A DNA stretch of 64,000 nucleotides from Endomychus coccineus (GCA_958510875.1 OY294068.1:28872297-28936296); one strand, 5' to 3'; numbered from the stretch's first letter, positions 23,757 through 34,698 are shown. Numbers and translations are program-made. The notes: generated by a model from the letters alone, not told the origin.

Positions 23757-24470
23757 TATAATTATAATAACCACAGCGATTATTAGGAAAATGTTTCTAG
23801 CAAGATTCCTTTACTTCCGTTTTGATGTGACAATCATAAACCATATTATACTCAGATATGTTCTATTAACTTATTCAACAATTGGATAATTAATTATAAA
23901 CCGCAACCTTATCGTAGATCTTTACAATCACTTCATATTTCAGTCGATAAATATTTTATGCTGGTCCATTAAATTTGAGTTATTCCCGGGAATATTACGG
24001 GAGATCTAGAAATTTCAGAAATTATTAGATTATGTTACCAATTTTCCATTCACCTATATTTATCTTTTACATACCTTTCCAATTGCTTCTGATAGTGTGT
24101 TTCATACTTTATAAAGGTATATGAATACCAACAATTATTTGGCAAGATTTCAAAATGCAAAGTATTTCTGAGAATTAATTATAATAACCCCAGCGATTAT
24201 TAGGAAAATGTTTCTAGCAAGATTCCTTTACTTTCGTTTTGATGTGACAATCATAAACCATATTATACTCAGATATGTTCTATTAACTTATGCAACAATT
24301 GGATAATTAATTATAAGCAACAACCTCATCGTAGATCTTTACATTCACTTCATATTTCAGTCGACGAATATTTTATGCTGGTCCATTAAAGTTGAGTTTT
24401 TGCCGGGAATTTTAGGGGAAATCTAGAAATTCCAGAAATTATTAGATTATGTTACCAATTTTCCATTCAA
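23757..24470. repeat. Direct duplication of about 295 bp, offset 418
   Basis: About 23757-24053 recurs at about 24175-24470 in the same orientation with roughly a dozen differences. Shared text includes CGATTATTAGGAAAATGTTT and ATTTTATGCTGGTCCATTAA. The spacer of about 120 bp is unrelated. No coding frame. The divergence suggests an old duplication rather than an assembly error. Confidence 0.85.
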
Positions 24471-24585
24471 ATTATTAGAATAAAAACAGCAGCAACACCA
24501 ACAATAACAAAAATAAATTACTTAGGTTGAACTAAAACTTAAAAAACTATCAAAACACACAAAGTTTAGCAGTTAGGTATAATAA

Positions 24586-25240
24586 TTATTGTTGGATGTA
24601 CGATTCACGTTCTTCCACGCATAATCTGTATCTTTTTTTAAAATTATCATTGGCAGCCTCAATGGAAACAAGATTATTATCTAGACGATCAATTTCTAGT
24701 CTCACCTTTACTTTCAAATCTTCTATGTCAATCGGTCTCCTGTCATCCTTATTTTTGAGACATCCCAACAGAAATGAGCCCAAGGAATTCAAATCTGGAC
24801 TATTTGCAGGTCAATTAATAGAATCATTTATCTCTATCCATTCTTTGAAATGCCTGTTAATAATTTCGGACAGTTCAAAAATATCATTTCTGATGAAATT
24901 CAAATATCTTCGACCAATCAACGTACCACCTATTTTCAAAGAAAATTATTGCTCCAATAATTCGACTGTCGATAATGCCACACCAAACATGTATAGAAAG
25001 TGCCCTGGTGCGCAATTTTTGATAAAGACAGACCCACTGGTCACTATATATACATTTTCTTTTAAAACATCCCGCTGTTGACAACGTTGTCTCATCGATT
25101 CATAATTTTTTCAAATTATTTTATGTTCTTCACCAAACCGATTCATTAAAGAATTTTAAAAAACAAAACAGTTTGCATTTGGATCTGTGTTAGTTTTTGA
25201 ACCAGTAAACATTTGTTAGGTTTCATTGGAAAATGAATCA
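24586..25240 (-). pseudogene. Tc1/mariner-superfamily transposase, degenerate C-terminal half
   Basis: Minus-strand pieces in order: FTGSKTNTDPNA (about 25205), then after frame breaks VWCGIIDSRIIGAIIFFEN, an FELSEIINRHFKEWIEI block, PANSPDLNSLGSFLLGCLK and PIDIEDLKVKVRLEIDRL. The terminus is at a stop near 24586. The order VWCGII...GP.FF...(W)PA.SPDL.PLDFFLWG is that of insect IS630/Tc1/mariner-type transposases. The catalytic positions around QHDGAPPH are missing or unreadable. The copy is dead. Confidence 0.8.
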
Positions 25241-25409
25241 ATGTTCTGTAACTCAGAACAGAATAACGCGATAACAAGAAAGGACTTACCTAATTAAATA
25301 CATTTCCGCCGTCTCATCTGGATTTTCACTGAACTACACCAAGCACATGATCATGTCATATCTTTCATTATTTTCGGAAGTTAAATTCGCTACCATAATT
25401 TAATAATTT

Positions 25410-25640
25410 TATACTAGGCAAGGTGAAAAGTTCCTTCAAAATAAAACAGATGGCGCCATAATCGGAAGTTCCATGTAATATGTGTGATGTACCATCTTTA
25501 ACTAGAATCCATTGAAATTTTCAGACTGTTATGTCATTCAAATCTGTTTTGACACCCATCGAAAGCAAGCAACCTTGGAGAGTTTTGAAGACTCTCTCGT
25601 CTTGATTAAACATTATTTCTTGCTTGGAGGTTTTCAGCCA
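25410..25640 (+). pseudogene. mariner 5' region fragment
   Basis: This resembles the 5' part of the mariner copy at 6600-6720 but in plus orientation. Shared features are GTACCATCTTTAACTA, a TTTTGACACCCATC block, AAGCAAGCAACCTTGGAG and a decayed start of the transposase. The match ends at about 25640. Confidence 0.7.
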
Positions 25641-25742
25641 CTATTTTTTTCGTAATCTACGGAAAAGTTCCTAACTTTCTGTTAAGTCGGAAAAAAAAAT
25701 ACCAAATCTCAAAAAAATCCATAAAATGACTGTACTATTATG

Positions 25743-25880
25743 TTTCCCAGATTTAAAACGAGTAAGTTTCGAATAATCGAAAAAATCATCTTATGAATGC
25801 TGTCAATATTAAAATATTCAGTAACATCCGACATGGTCATAAATCTGATTAAATTCCTGCAATCTGTAAAATTGAATTCA
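25743..25880 (-). other. Possible isolated exon, ion-channel-like wording (weak)
   Basis: The minus strand has an open stretch from about 25880, after TTTTACAG that could be a splice acceptor. It reads DCRNLIRFMTMSDVTEYFNI and then SIHKMIFSIIRNLLVLNLGN. Basic residues spaced in a hydrophobic setting followed by a hydrophobic helix recall the S4-S5 region of cyclic-nucleotide-gated/HCN-type channels of insects. There is no partner exon in the window that I could find, and a stop follows within 60 codons. It may be a decayed exon or chance. Confidence 0.2.
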
Positions 25881-26620
25881 CGCGCAGTCGATATCTCAGA
25901 AGGGAAAACATGGGATCGTTACAATCACAATTAACAAAATCATAGATAATACTTATTTAAGGGTGAAACGAAAAGATAAAGGAATACAGTAGGAAGATCC
26001 CCCGAGAGTAGAGAGATTTAGGCGTAACAGAAGTCAGATTATTTGAACGTTTACGGAACTTCGCTAAACATGATGGATGCCGAGGGGTAACATTCAATCA
26101 AATGTAAGTCTGATTTGATGGCAGACGGATAGACCTTGCTGTGGGAGTTCCAACTAAGACGAATAATCTCCTGCGTTCTCTGTTACTTCGCGTGTCTTAT
26201 GTTGTAAGGAAATTTCTTGCTGTTACGTAACCACTTCCAGATTGCTGTAATAATTGGACTGACAACTTAGACACCAACTACTTGGGATATAGTAAATATA
26301 AATAACTAATTCTATCATTAACCCCGATTGCTTTGGGCAATGAAAATTAGTGTGCCTGAGTCTAAAATGACAGTTTTGAAATGATTAAAGTTCGAGTTCA
26401 ATTTATTTTGGCAAATTTATAACAGTTTCCGTTACCTTCATAAACATTATATGTTTTTGATATCATGCCCCCAAAATTTGGCATTCAGCCCTCAGCGCTC
26501 AACCCATCCAGCAGTGCAATCAGGGACGGAAACTTGCTATTTCTCTGTGTAGTGAAAAAGTAGGAAGGGGTAGGTGAGGTTTCTGGGCACATTGAAGAAA
26601 TAATAAACTAACATCAACTA
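25881..26620. other. No recognised gene
   Basis: Nothing with a recognisable motif on either strand. Confidence 0.4.
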
Positions 26621-27046
26621 TCTCACTTAAAGCATGTATTTTTTTTTTCAATAAAGGTCAAATACAGATTGAAACTTACTTTCGGAACATGATTCTTTTT
26701 TTTATGACTTGAAAGGGAAAATGTTCGAAGAACATCGTGTAAGCCAGCGGTGGAATGTTGGGGGAGGAGATAGGCTTTCAGAATTTCCTTGAAGGTTTGG
26801 AGGTTATAGGCATAGGGAAAGACCTCACTAGGTAAAGAGTTCCACAACTTTGCTGTTCCATAAAAAAATGAAGTCTGCTAAGAAGAAAATCGGCAGGTCT
26901 CCAGCTTGACAACGAAGGGGTGACTAGCTCGAACTCGTCTAGTCCGCCTATCTGGAATCACTCGTGGTGGCAAAACAGACGAGATTTCTGATGAACACCG
27001 ACCATGGAAATATCTATAGAAAAGGGAGAGATCTCCCACCTTTCTA

Positions 27047-28003
27047 TCGGGATATCAAAAATTATCTTGGTCAAGGGTGGTTGTGGAATCTCAAACGTGT
27101 GTCTTACTTTACGTTTGAAATAATTATGTCATAATTAATTTGAAGTTTCTAAAAGTGCGAAATTTCGCAATTTTATACGAATATTGTAACACTCAGAAGT
27201 CTTTAGCGCTTTGGACTTCGGAATTTTCACGTGGCCTATCGAAATAAGAAGGTTCGAATTATCTAAAAACATAATTGCATGAACGCCAGACGTCCTATGT
27301 AATTAGATACGAACGAAATCATTTTGACATATGCCTCGAGGAGCTCACTGCGCGTATGTTAGAGTTTATACATTTTTCCGATGTCTTGTTAATTTGGGGC
27401 CGTTTCTTGCCCCGTGCGACCGGCGCCAGTTGTAATAAAGTGTTTTTGGCTATGGGCGGCTAGCTTTTACCCGCTTGATGTATATTTTAGTCGCGAGAAA
27501 ATTCCCTTTGGTACGTCGCACGTTAGACGTGCGTAGCTGAGATCTGAGAATAGCTCAAACTGTTTTAATTAAATTTTCCTATTTAATGGACATTTATCGA
27601 AAAAAGAAGGGCCGTCGGGCACGGTCCGATACTAAATCTAACTACATGGAGCGAAAACGGCACGCGAAAAGTCGTCGTAAAGCCGTATTAGGTGAAACCA
27701 ATTTGCACTTTTCTAACTCGCGTGCTACGGGCTTCTCACGTGAACGTCATTCGATTTACGGAAAATTAACTATTTCAAAACAGTTTTTGACTCGGATTGT
27801 GGCTATCACGACCTCTGAAAAGGTTCGAAGTTCACATAATTATTTCATAATTTGTAGTTCATTATTGAAATAAATAAGTATGAAATTTGTAGGTTATTAA
27901 TGATGTCAGTGTGACAGTGACATAATTATTTCAAACGTAAAGTTAAGACACACGTTTTAGATTCCACAACCACCCTTGACCAACATAATTTTTGATATCC
28001 CGG
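27047..28003. mobile_element. 957-bp TIR element of unknown family, TA target
   Basis: Inverted repeats of about 85 bp (27048-27132 and 27917-28002) begin CGGGATATCAAAAATTAT and differ at two or three positions. TA flanks both ends (27045-27046 and 28004-28005), consistent with a TA target site in a family A copy. The interior is richer in CpG than the surroundings and has an unrecognised 95-codon frame. No transposase is seen, so it is presumably non-autonomous. Confidence 0.8.
27586..27873 (+). CDS. Hypothetical 95-residue basic ORF inside TIR element
   Basis: This frame, MDIYRKKKGRRARSDTKSNY onward, is strongly basic in its first 50 residues (many Lys and Arg). It has no signal peptide and no motif I know. 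It ends with a hydrophobic FIICSSLL. It starts with an ATG about 540 bp from the left terminus. It may be a remnant of the element's own protein or a chance frame in GC-richer sequence. Confidence 0.2.
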   Translation: MDIYRKKKGRRARSDTKSNYMERKRHAKSRRKAVLGETNLHFSNSRATGFSRERHSIYGKLTISKQFLTRIVAITTSEKVRSSHNYFIICSSLLK

Positions 28004-28254
28004 TACGATGTTCTAGATGTTCCTGTGATTAGTACTCCAGGATAGGTCGAATATGTGCCTAGTAGATTATGAGGAGCTCCTGGAATGTAAAGTAGCTCTT
28101 GGCACGGAATAGAAAACCAAGTTTTTGTGAAGCTGTTTTCGCAATGGACCTCACATGATCGTCCCATGAGACGGTACTATTGGCGGTGTAAAGTATAATT
28201 TCACGTCTTTCCATGCCTTTAGCTGCTTCTACTCATTAGAAATATTTGCTCCAA

Positions 28255-28320
28255 GTATTGAAACCTGGGGAATGACATCGCGGCGGCTGAGCCTACGCTT
28301 TCTTCTACGTGAATTATCTG
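28255..28320 (-). repeat. Copy 1 of a short leader-like repeat
   Basis: The text around GACATCGCGGCGGC, with a following TTCTTCTACG, is one of three related occurrences (others at about 30285-30345 and 30612-30676). On the minus strand each reads as a GAAGAA-type stretch, an Ala codon run and an ATG followed by Ser codons. This suggests the 5' start of an element ORF. Confidence 0.5.
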
Positions 28321-28371
28321 TTTCTACGTGCTCATGAAGGAGACCCAAATTCTATTTTTTGCCATATCAAC

Positions 28372-28537
28372 ATGTGAAGTAACTCCCACGAAGGCTGAAT
28401 GTGGATTTTCTTGAACCATTAAAAGAGCTTCTAATTGTCTGTTCCCATCCAAGGTAGCTGGACGTCCGGCCTTAGGCTTATCTCGTACCCGTCCGGTACC
28501 ACGAAATTTGTTTTCAATTTGAGCTACTGTTGATTGC
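28372..28537 (-). pseudogene. Tc1/mariner-superfamily transposase, N-terminal HTH fragment
   Basis: The minus frame is QSTVAQIENKFRGTGRVRDK followed by PKAGRPAT and ALLMVQENPHS. That is the helix-turn-helix linker (T..QI...F..TG.V.D...SGRP) of insect IS630/mariner-type transposases. It runs open for about 55 codons to a stop near 28372. Its upstream end is cut exactly by the LTR that begins at 28538, so the LTR inserted into this older element. Confidence 0.75.
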
Positions 28538-28702
28538 TGTTGTGATATTCATTATGAGGTTGTTTAAATATTATTCACCTGTTTGTTAATTTATATCGTT
28601 ATGCTTGAAGTCTTGTCAATGTCAGTTTATTTATTGTCAAAACTGTTTGCAAGATTTTGTTGAATAAAGCTTATCTTCTCAAGTCATTAGTTTTCTACAA
28701 CA
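28538..28702 (+). repeat. Complete 165-bp solo-type LTR, plus orientation
   Basis: It starts TGTTGTGATATTC and ends TTTTCTACAACA, so the ends are TGTTG...CAACA. It contains GAATAAAGC as a poly(A) signal at about 28661-28670. The first 131 bases are repeated in reverse orientation immediately downstream. Confidence 0.8.
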
Positions 28703-28703
28703 A

Positions 28704-28834
28704 TTTATTCAACAAAATCTTGCAAACAGTTTTGACAATAAATAAACTAACATTGACAAGACTTCAAGCATAACGATATAAATTAACAAACAGGTGAATA
28801 ATATATAAACAACCTCATAATGAATATCACAACA
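28704..28834 (-). repeat. Truncated LTR of the gypsy remnant, minus orientation
   Basis: A 131-bp reverse complement of 28538-28668 with about two differences. It lacks the last 34 bases of the LTR. On the minus strand its start (28834) directly follows a polypurine tract, identifying it as the 3' LTR of the element at 28848-30150. The two LTR copies form a 297-bp palindrome with a 35-base loop. Confidence 0.85.
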
Positions 28835-28846
28835 TTTTCCCCATCT
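28835..28846 (-). other. Polypurine tract of gypsy remnant
   Basis: Minus-strand AGATGGGGAAAA immediately before the TGTTG start of the LTR. It is the expected plus-strand primer site and fixes the orientation of the element. Confidence 0.75.
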
Positions 28847-28847
28847 A

Positions 28848-30150
28848 TTATTTTCTTACATAGTCCTCTAAATATTTAGGTATTTTCTGATTTCGTTTTG
28901 GTCTTACAGGCTGGGATAGTTCAACTATTTTATTCTGACAGCTTTCTATTTCTGGTATTGAATTTGGTAATTTATTAGTTCTGTCATCATCTTCAATATC
29001 AGTCGATTGTTGAAATTGGTCATCATCTTCAGACATAGTGGGTGGGGTTTGCTGCTTTATCCAAACTAGGGTTTACTGATTGATCTAAAAGGTGAATTTC
29101 TCCTCTAGGTGCAATATGTTTCAAGGAGATATTTCTTTCTTGACCATCTGCCAGTTTGACTAAAGCATAGTCAGGATTAGCTTCAATCAAATCAGCCTCT
29201 TCGACAAGCGGTTCATACTTATTATTCCTGACATGCTTTTTAATGAATACTGGTCCAGGATTGGATAGCCACGTTGGTATTGCTCTACCAAATGTAGATT
29301 TTCTAATGTGATTGAACATTCTTTCATGAGGAGTGCAATTGATTGCTGTGCAGAGCAGTGAACGGATAGAATGCAAAGACTCACCTTTTCCAAATTATAC
29401 CATTATAATGCTCGATCTGACCATTTCCTTCTGGGTTATATGGAGACCTCCTACTAGTAGCAATTCCTCTTGATTGTAGATAGTCCTTTAAATCTTTAGA
29501 CATGAAACTTGTTCCTTGATTTGAATGTATATAGTAAGACAAGCCAAAAAGTGCAAAGAGTTGGTCAAAACATTTTATTACAGTATTTGATGTCATATCA
29601 GCGCAGGCAAAAGCAAAAGAAAATCTGGAAAATTCATCAATTATTGTCAACAGGTACTTGTTTCCGTTCGACAGGGGCAAAGGTCCCTTAAAATCAACAT
29701 TGAGTCTCTCAAATGGATGTGTAGCTTTAATTAACTTTCCTTGTATCTTTATAAATTTGGGTTTGATCTCAGCAGATATAGGGCATGTAACTGTCATTTA
29801 ATGAATTTCTTCTTGATGAAGATCAAAAAGCGTTTTCTCACTGACAGAACCACAAATTCTAGAGAAGGTATCAGCTACAGTATTTTTACTCCTTGATCTA
29901 TATACTATATCGTAAGAATAACAGGAAAGATCTAAACGCCATCGTTCAATTTTTTCGTTTTTGATTTTACTTGTATGCTTCATATCGAACATAAAAGACA
30001 CCGATTTCTGATCCGTTATAAGAGTGAACTTTTTACCAACGAGAAAATGTCGCCATTTTTTTAGTGATTCTACTATTGCGTATGCTTCTTTCTCAACAGC
30101 AGAGTGTTTTTGCTCACAAGATGATAACATTCGAGAGAAGAATGCCATAT
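28848..30150 (-). pseudogene. Ty3/gypsy pol remnant: RNase H, integrase core, C-terminal tail
   Basis: Minus-strand order begins with RNase H (30148-29798): AFFSRMLSSCEQKHSAVEKE, LITDQKSVSFMF and YRSRSKNTVADTFSRI, with catalytic Asp still in TDQ and VAD. Then a stop, and the integrase core (29797-29381): a FERLNVDFKGPL block, IIDEFSRFSFAF, IHSNQGTSF and SPYNPEGNGQIEHYNG. The second acidic residue of the DDE triad is Asn here (HSNQG). The HHCC zinc finger before the core is deleted apart from a TCPIS trace. Then come a frame with SNPGPVFIKKHVRNNKYEPL and DGQERNISLKHIAP (29376-29029) and an acidic end (29036-28848) before the polypurine tract. RT, protease and gag are gone. Several frameshifts make it dead. 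Confidence 0.9.
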
Positions 30151-30284
30151 TGGAGGACGGTATGGGTGAGCTTCATTGAACAAATAGGGACTTCTTCATA
30201 CGTCCGACTTTTATTTCCAAACCCATATTTCATTAAAAATTCAATTCCTTCGGTTTCATCAAGTCTCATTCCTTGAATTGTATC

Positions 30285-30676
30285 GAAACTGAGGAATGAT
30301 ATCGCGGCGGCCAAGCTGATTCTTTCTTCTACGGGTATTAGCGGTTTTTGCGATCGTAGTCCGCGGAATACAGCTAGTATATTTAATTGAGAGAAATACC
30401 ACTCACTCAGTTCAGACTGTCCTATGCTATTATAGACAACATATAAACCCTCAACAAGACAGGTTGCGTTTACATGACTGACAGTTGATACACTGACAGA
30501 CCATTCCATAACATAGATATTCCTGTCAATTCTATAAACATGACATAGAGTATAAGTTTACGTTTTTCCACCCTCTTTGGCGTTTACTACTCTTCTTGAA
30601 TATTATCCATTAAGTCTTCAAACTTGGAGGAGGACATCGCTGCGCCCGAACCGCTACCTTCTTCGTGGGAGGAGTT
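30285..30676 (-). repeat. Copies 2 and 3 of the leader-like repeat
   Basis: Two further occurrences (about 30285-30345 and 30612-30676) of the GATATCGCGGCGGC-type text with a TTCTTC run after it. The first merges into the long minus frame 30114-30509, which I do not recognise and which reads into the RNase H start of the gypsy remnant through a different frame. The copies on both sides of the gypsy remnant suggest remains of internal 5' leader sequence. Confidence 0.4.
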
Positions 30677-30679
30677 GAA

Positions 30680-31410
30680 TTAATCAATCAAAATGGGAGC
30701 GGCTACAAGTCCAGATCACTTGGACCGCTTGATTGAGTCCATTGTGCGCCCCTTGATGCAAGACTCACTGCAGGAGGCATAAGGCAGGACCGAAGGCTAG
30801 GATTCTGCATGGACTGATGTCTCTCACGTTCTCAGACGGCATGTATGTACTGCCGAGGTCTTGTAGCCAGTGCTGGACATTCTACAAGGATATGAGAAGC
30901 AGTTTCATCCGCATCTCCGCATTTACTATAACCTGGGTCATCAATGATGCCCATTATGTTGCAGATGTTTGTTCAGATGACAGTGGTTTTTGAGGAGGTC
31001 TGTCACTAGTTTTAAACGTCTTCAGCTCATAGAGAGAAGGGTTTTCGAGCGTTTGGGCGATGTGCTGCCTCATACCGAGGGCACTGCGCCAAACCGAGAG
31101 GCACCTATTTGTTCAAAACAAGCCTAAAAGTCACTATATGGGCGCGAAGAGCACACAGGGCCGCTCGGCTGTTAGAGCAGATATATAGCTGCCTACCTAG
31201 CCTCAGGTTTTCCAGAACACAGGTCCTAATTGCACAAACAATTGCCTGGAACAGTTGCGTGAGCACTCAGGGGAACTGAAAGCTTCCTTCTAGATGTACA
31301 CGAGTAGACTTCGGCTCCACTAGACACAGTCTTGGATCCGTCGGTGAACAACACGAGTCCGGCGGAAGTTGTCCAGAATCCTTGTCCTCCAAGTCCGTTC
31401 TTTGGGCGAG
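30680..31410 (-). pseudogene. Family E non-LTR 3' end: partial RNase H and zinc knuckle
   Basis: The minus strand shows a broken RNase H: a FQAIVCAIRTCVLENL block, then LYICSNSRAALCAL, where the usual Asp is Asn. After a deletion comes the C-terminal knuckle CGDADETASHILVECPALA. It ends near 30680 with TTTTGATTGATTAATT-type tail text. It matches the copies at 39355-39935 and 43785-44480. Confidence 0.8.
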
Positions 31411-33282
31411 CGTAGCTAGTGTAATATGTTATATTCAGTAGCTTTCTTAATAACTAACTTAATAAAATAAAGCTGAAAAATTATACTCTATGCCTTGACA
31501 TATAAAGTTGATTTGCTTTAACAAAATAAATCGCTTTTGGTTGTACAGTTTTTACAACTTACAACTTTATACCGGCGACCCGGTTTCGTACCAGGGTCAC
31601 GGCTGAAGTATTTTCGATACAATTTATTTTTTTAATTATTTTCATTCTTCATTGAGGTGAATGAGTAAAACTTTCAACTGTTCGTGACACATTCTGTATA
31701 TACGACAGAAGACAAGACAGAACGGATATGATTCCACTTTTCTGTAATTCACGCGATCTGGATACTGAAAGAGACAATGTTACATCATATGTTCTTTGAC
31801 ATGTCTGCAACGACTTAGAGAATGCGGATTGAGAATGGAAAGAAAAGTTTTTGCTATGTAGGAACGCAGTCAGTAAAGGTGAGTGTTGTTTTCTGGTGAG
31901 ATGGTGTTTGTCGATAGCCGAAGGAGATATGAGATGTTAAAGTGGAACGGTAAAAATGTAATATTAAAATACATCAGATGGAACGGAAGTAATTACTAAG
32001 CGAAATACAAATACACAGGAACCTTTCTATGTTACATTTTTAGACGTGACCTTCACCAAGAATGAATGCTGCAAAAGTTCTCTCCTTACTCTCACCGACT
32101 GGTGGTACCTTGCCAACCGCTAATTAATCTAATAATCTAATTTACTCATAACTAACATCATCATACAATACTGTAGGTGAATTGATATCTAAATAATGGA
32201 CATTCTATTCTTACACTCAATACAATTCATAGAAATGAAAACCTGGAAGTGAAAGAATGCATTGAAAGCAGTAATGTAAAATTAGCGTAACTCATATTTT
32301 TGATAATTTATGAGTTTTAATTACCAAAATTAATTACTGTGGTAATAAATTAGTGTCGTAAATTACTGTGATTTACTGATTTACCATAAGTTGCAAGTAA
32401 ACAAATAGCGAGTTTCATTTGATAATAAGTGCAAATTGTGTCTCTGTCTTTTGAAAATTTCCAATTTCAAAAAGACAGGAACACACTCAGCGTGAATCTT
32501 TTTTGGAATAAAATCTACTGTTGTTACAAATCCCTGTATCCATATCAAGATCAACCAACGAAAATGTAATAGCCTAATCAAAAGAAAAGCTTAAATTCTT
32601 ATTTGTTATTGAAATAAATGAAACACCTTCGTATAAATCAACGGAAATGTAATTGTTTGTGCTGCTTATTTTCCAGGTGCTTAATCTAAAACCTCAAATT
32701 ATCGATCTGTTCAGTGTTCATAGTTCAATTCCTAAGCTTAATTATGTTATTAGAATTAGGTTCATATTCTTCTTGTATATTAGTAATTTAGACCGGTATA
32801 AATATCGGAGGTATCCTGCATATATGTCTGTTTATAATTTAGAAGATGGCATGATTTGTTATGGCTTATACTTGAATCATATATGAAGCTATACTCACTT
32901 TTGATAATGATCATACTGCAACTTCGATCATAGTTGCCTCATATCACTTGGTGTGGTTTGCTGTGCCAAGGTGGTGTGAAAATATAAGCTGAACTTAAAA
33001 TAATTCCTTTCAGTTTTTGCAGCCAATGAAATAATGTTGGCAGAGGATTGTTTTCCAAAAATTTCAATTTCCAAGTCTGGAACATATCATTCTTACTTTA
33101 TATCTATTGCAAAATAAGAACTTTTAAATTTTCTTGCCTTATATATGAGAAAAACATGAATAATGTATGATACAAAGTACCTAAAAACTAACTGATACAG
33201 AAAATTGCGAGCTAAACAGATACATATTTCATAATTTGAGATATACTTTTTTAACTCAAGGGCTGATATCATTAGTACTATA
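31411..33282. other. No recognised gene
   Basis: AT-rich sequence. Short frames (32381-32581 minus, 32653-32886 plus) have no motifs. A phrase ACTTTATACCGGCGACCCGG near 31560-31579 resembles an LTR/primer-site junction of some retroelements, but no LTR pair was found. Confidence 0.35.
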
Positions 33283-33600
33283 CAGAATGTCCCGAATTAT
33301 ATGTGCCAAACTTCACAGGGTGGCAGAAACATTCAAAATATGAAAAAAATGTATACAACCATGGGTCGGGAAACGCTTTGCTTCCGAAATATAGGGTCTC
33401 AAAGTTATTGAAAAAATATCTCATATTTTTTTATATCTTCCAAACCGGTGTATCGATTCAAACCAAATTTGGTAGGTAGGACCCTCCAATAGGTTGTCAT
33501 GTTCTTTGAGAATATCAAGTCCCAAAAGCAACCATTGGCGAAGTTATGGAGGTTCAGTTTTCGTGTAAAGTTTTGGATAGAACATTTAATTTACTAATAT
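33283..33600 (+). mobile_element. Terminal region of a mariner-superfamily element
   Basis: The sequence begins TACAGAATGTCCCGAATTA and continues with GGGAAACGCTTTGCTTCCGA and an AAAGTTATTG block. This wording is usual for the ends of insect mariner/IS630-type elements and close in its tip to the long-TIR element at 40945 (TACAGGGTATTCC). No opposite end or transposase was found. Confidence 0.5.
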
Positions 33601-34039
33601 TGTGCTTTTATCGGGGAAAATTACAAGACTTCAGTTAACTATTTGATGAAATTTTATTACATATCAGTTAAGTAATTTGCTTAAAGAAAGTGGATAACTT
33701 GAAAAAAGTTAAGTTAAGTACTTTTAAATTCTAGTTAATAAAATGGGGGTAATAATCACATCAAGCATCACATTTCTATGTAATTCATGATATGAATATT
33801 TTTATATTTGCATTTCAGAATCAGCTGGACTAAACGAGATCTCTGTATTAACACTATCAACTATTTCCTATTTCACTATTTACTATTTGATCTAGTTCAG
33901 TTTCACCATCTATTCATATTTTGACTCCAAAAAAGATTGTAATGAACCGGACGAACATTCCACTCATTTTAAATTTTGTCTGACATAAATAATTTTTTGT
34001 GCCCTTTCTATTGTAAGTCGATTTCTTTTATTTGTATGG

Positions 34040-34374
34040 ACATTTCCGTATCTATTAAGGATGGTATTTTCCCAAACTGTTTGAAAATATCAAAGGTAAT
34101 ATCTCTACATTAATCTGTTGACATAAATGAAATTACAAACTACAGGCCTATATCGTTAGTACCGTTATTTTCAAAAATTTTGGAAAAGACATTAAGCATA
34201 CAAATTGTTGTTCACTTCGAATGTAACAATTTATTTGCTACACAACAATTTGGTTACAGAAAGGAACGTAATACAGCAGGAGCAATTATTGAATTCATTA
34301 ATAAAACTATTGATATGCCATTGTTTTTCTGTTTTAAAACAATTGTAAAAGTTGATTTTTGTCAGGCTCTTTGA
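34040..34374 (+). pseudogene. Non-LTR RT fragment, family B (plus copy)
   Basis: The plus frame is SVSIKDGIFPNCLKISKV, then a break, then ITNYRPISLVPLFSKILEKT and an FECNNLFATQQFGYRKERNT block. It stops around 34371. This is nearly the same text as the minus-strand copy at 61466-61936, from RT finger to palm start. The catalytic palm is missing. Confidence 0.85.
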
Positions 34375-34481
34375 TATTCAATAGTATAGTGAAAAGTGTA
34401 AAAACAAATTATTAAATATATCCACTACTCTCGGAATTATAGGTTAATTACAAGAATACGGTAATTTATTTCTAGTAATAA

Positions 34482-34686
34482 TGTAGAATTACTTGGACAC
34501 AAAACACCAACTAATTCGTTTCAAACACTTTTATTCTTCTAAAACCTCAGATTACAAAGATATATTATAATTATCTAACTAACGTCTTCCTTATCTTATA
34601 TTATGACATCTGTCTTCTTTCTTATTTCTAAATATTCTATGATATCTAAATCTAAAACAATGCGCGCCAGATTTTAGCATCCTACA
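34482..34686 (-). repeat. 3' LTR, 205 bp
   Basis: On the element strand it starts TGTAGGATGCTAAAATC and ends AATTCTACA. It is identical by eye to 38360-38564. Confidence 0.93.
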
Positions 34687-34698
34687 AGTTCGGCCATC

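Larger units (their letters stand above)
26640..28255 (-). mobile_element. Family A non-LTR copy split by a TIR element
   Basis: The 3' portion lies at 26640-27045 and includes MWNSLPSEVFPYAYNLQTF (frame 26623-26847) and an EISS/ETRRA-type block. The upstream portion continues at 28005-28255 with text matching the copy at 52980-53200 (GATGTTCTAG...ACTCCAGGATAGGTCG). The two halves were one insertion before the 957-bp element landed in it. A 3' terminus near 26690 is scrambled compared with other copies. Confidence 0.8.

Noticed and set aside
31540..31620. LTR and primer-site-like phrase ACCGGCGACCCGG
   Set aside because: No second LTR, no polypurine tract and no coding remnant of a matching element were found.
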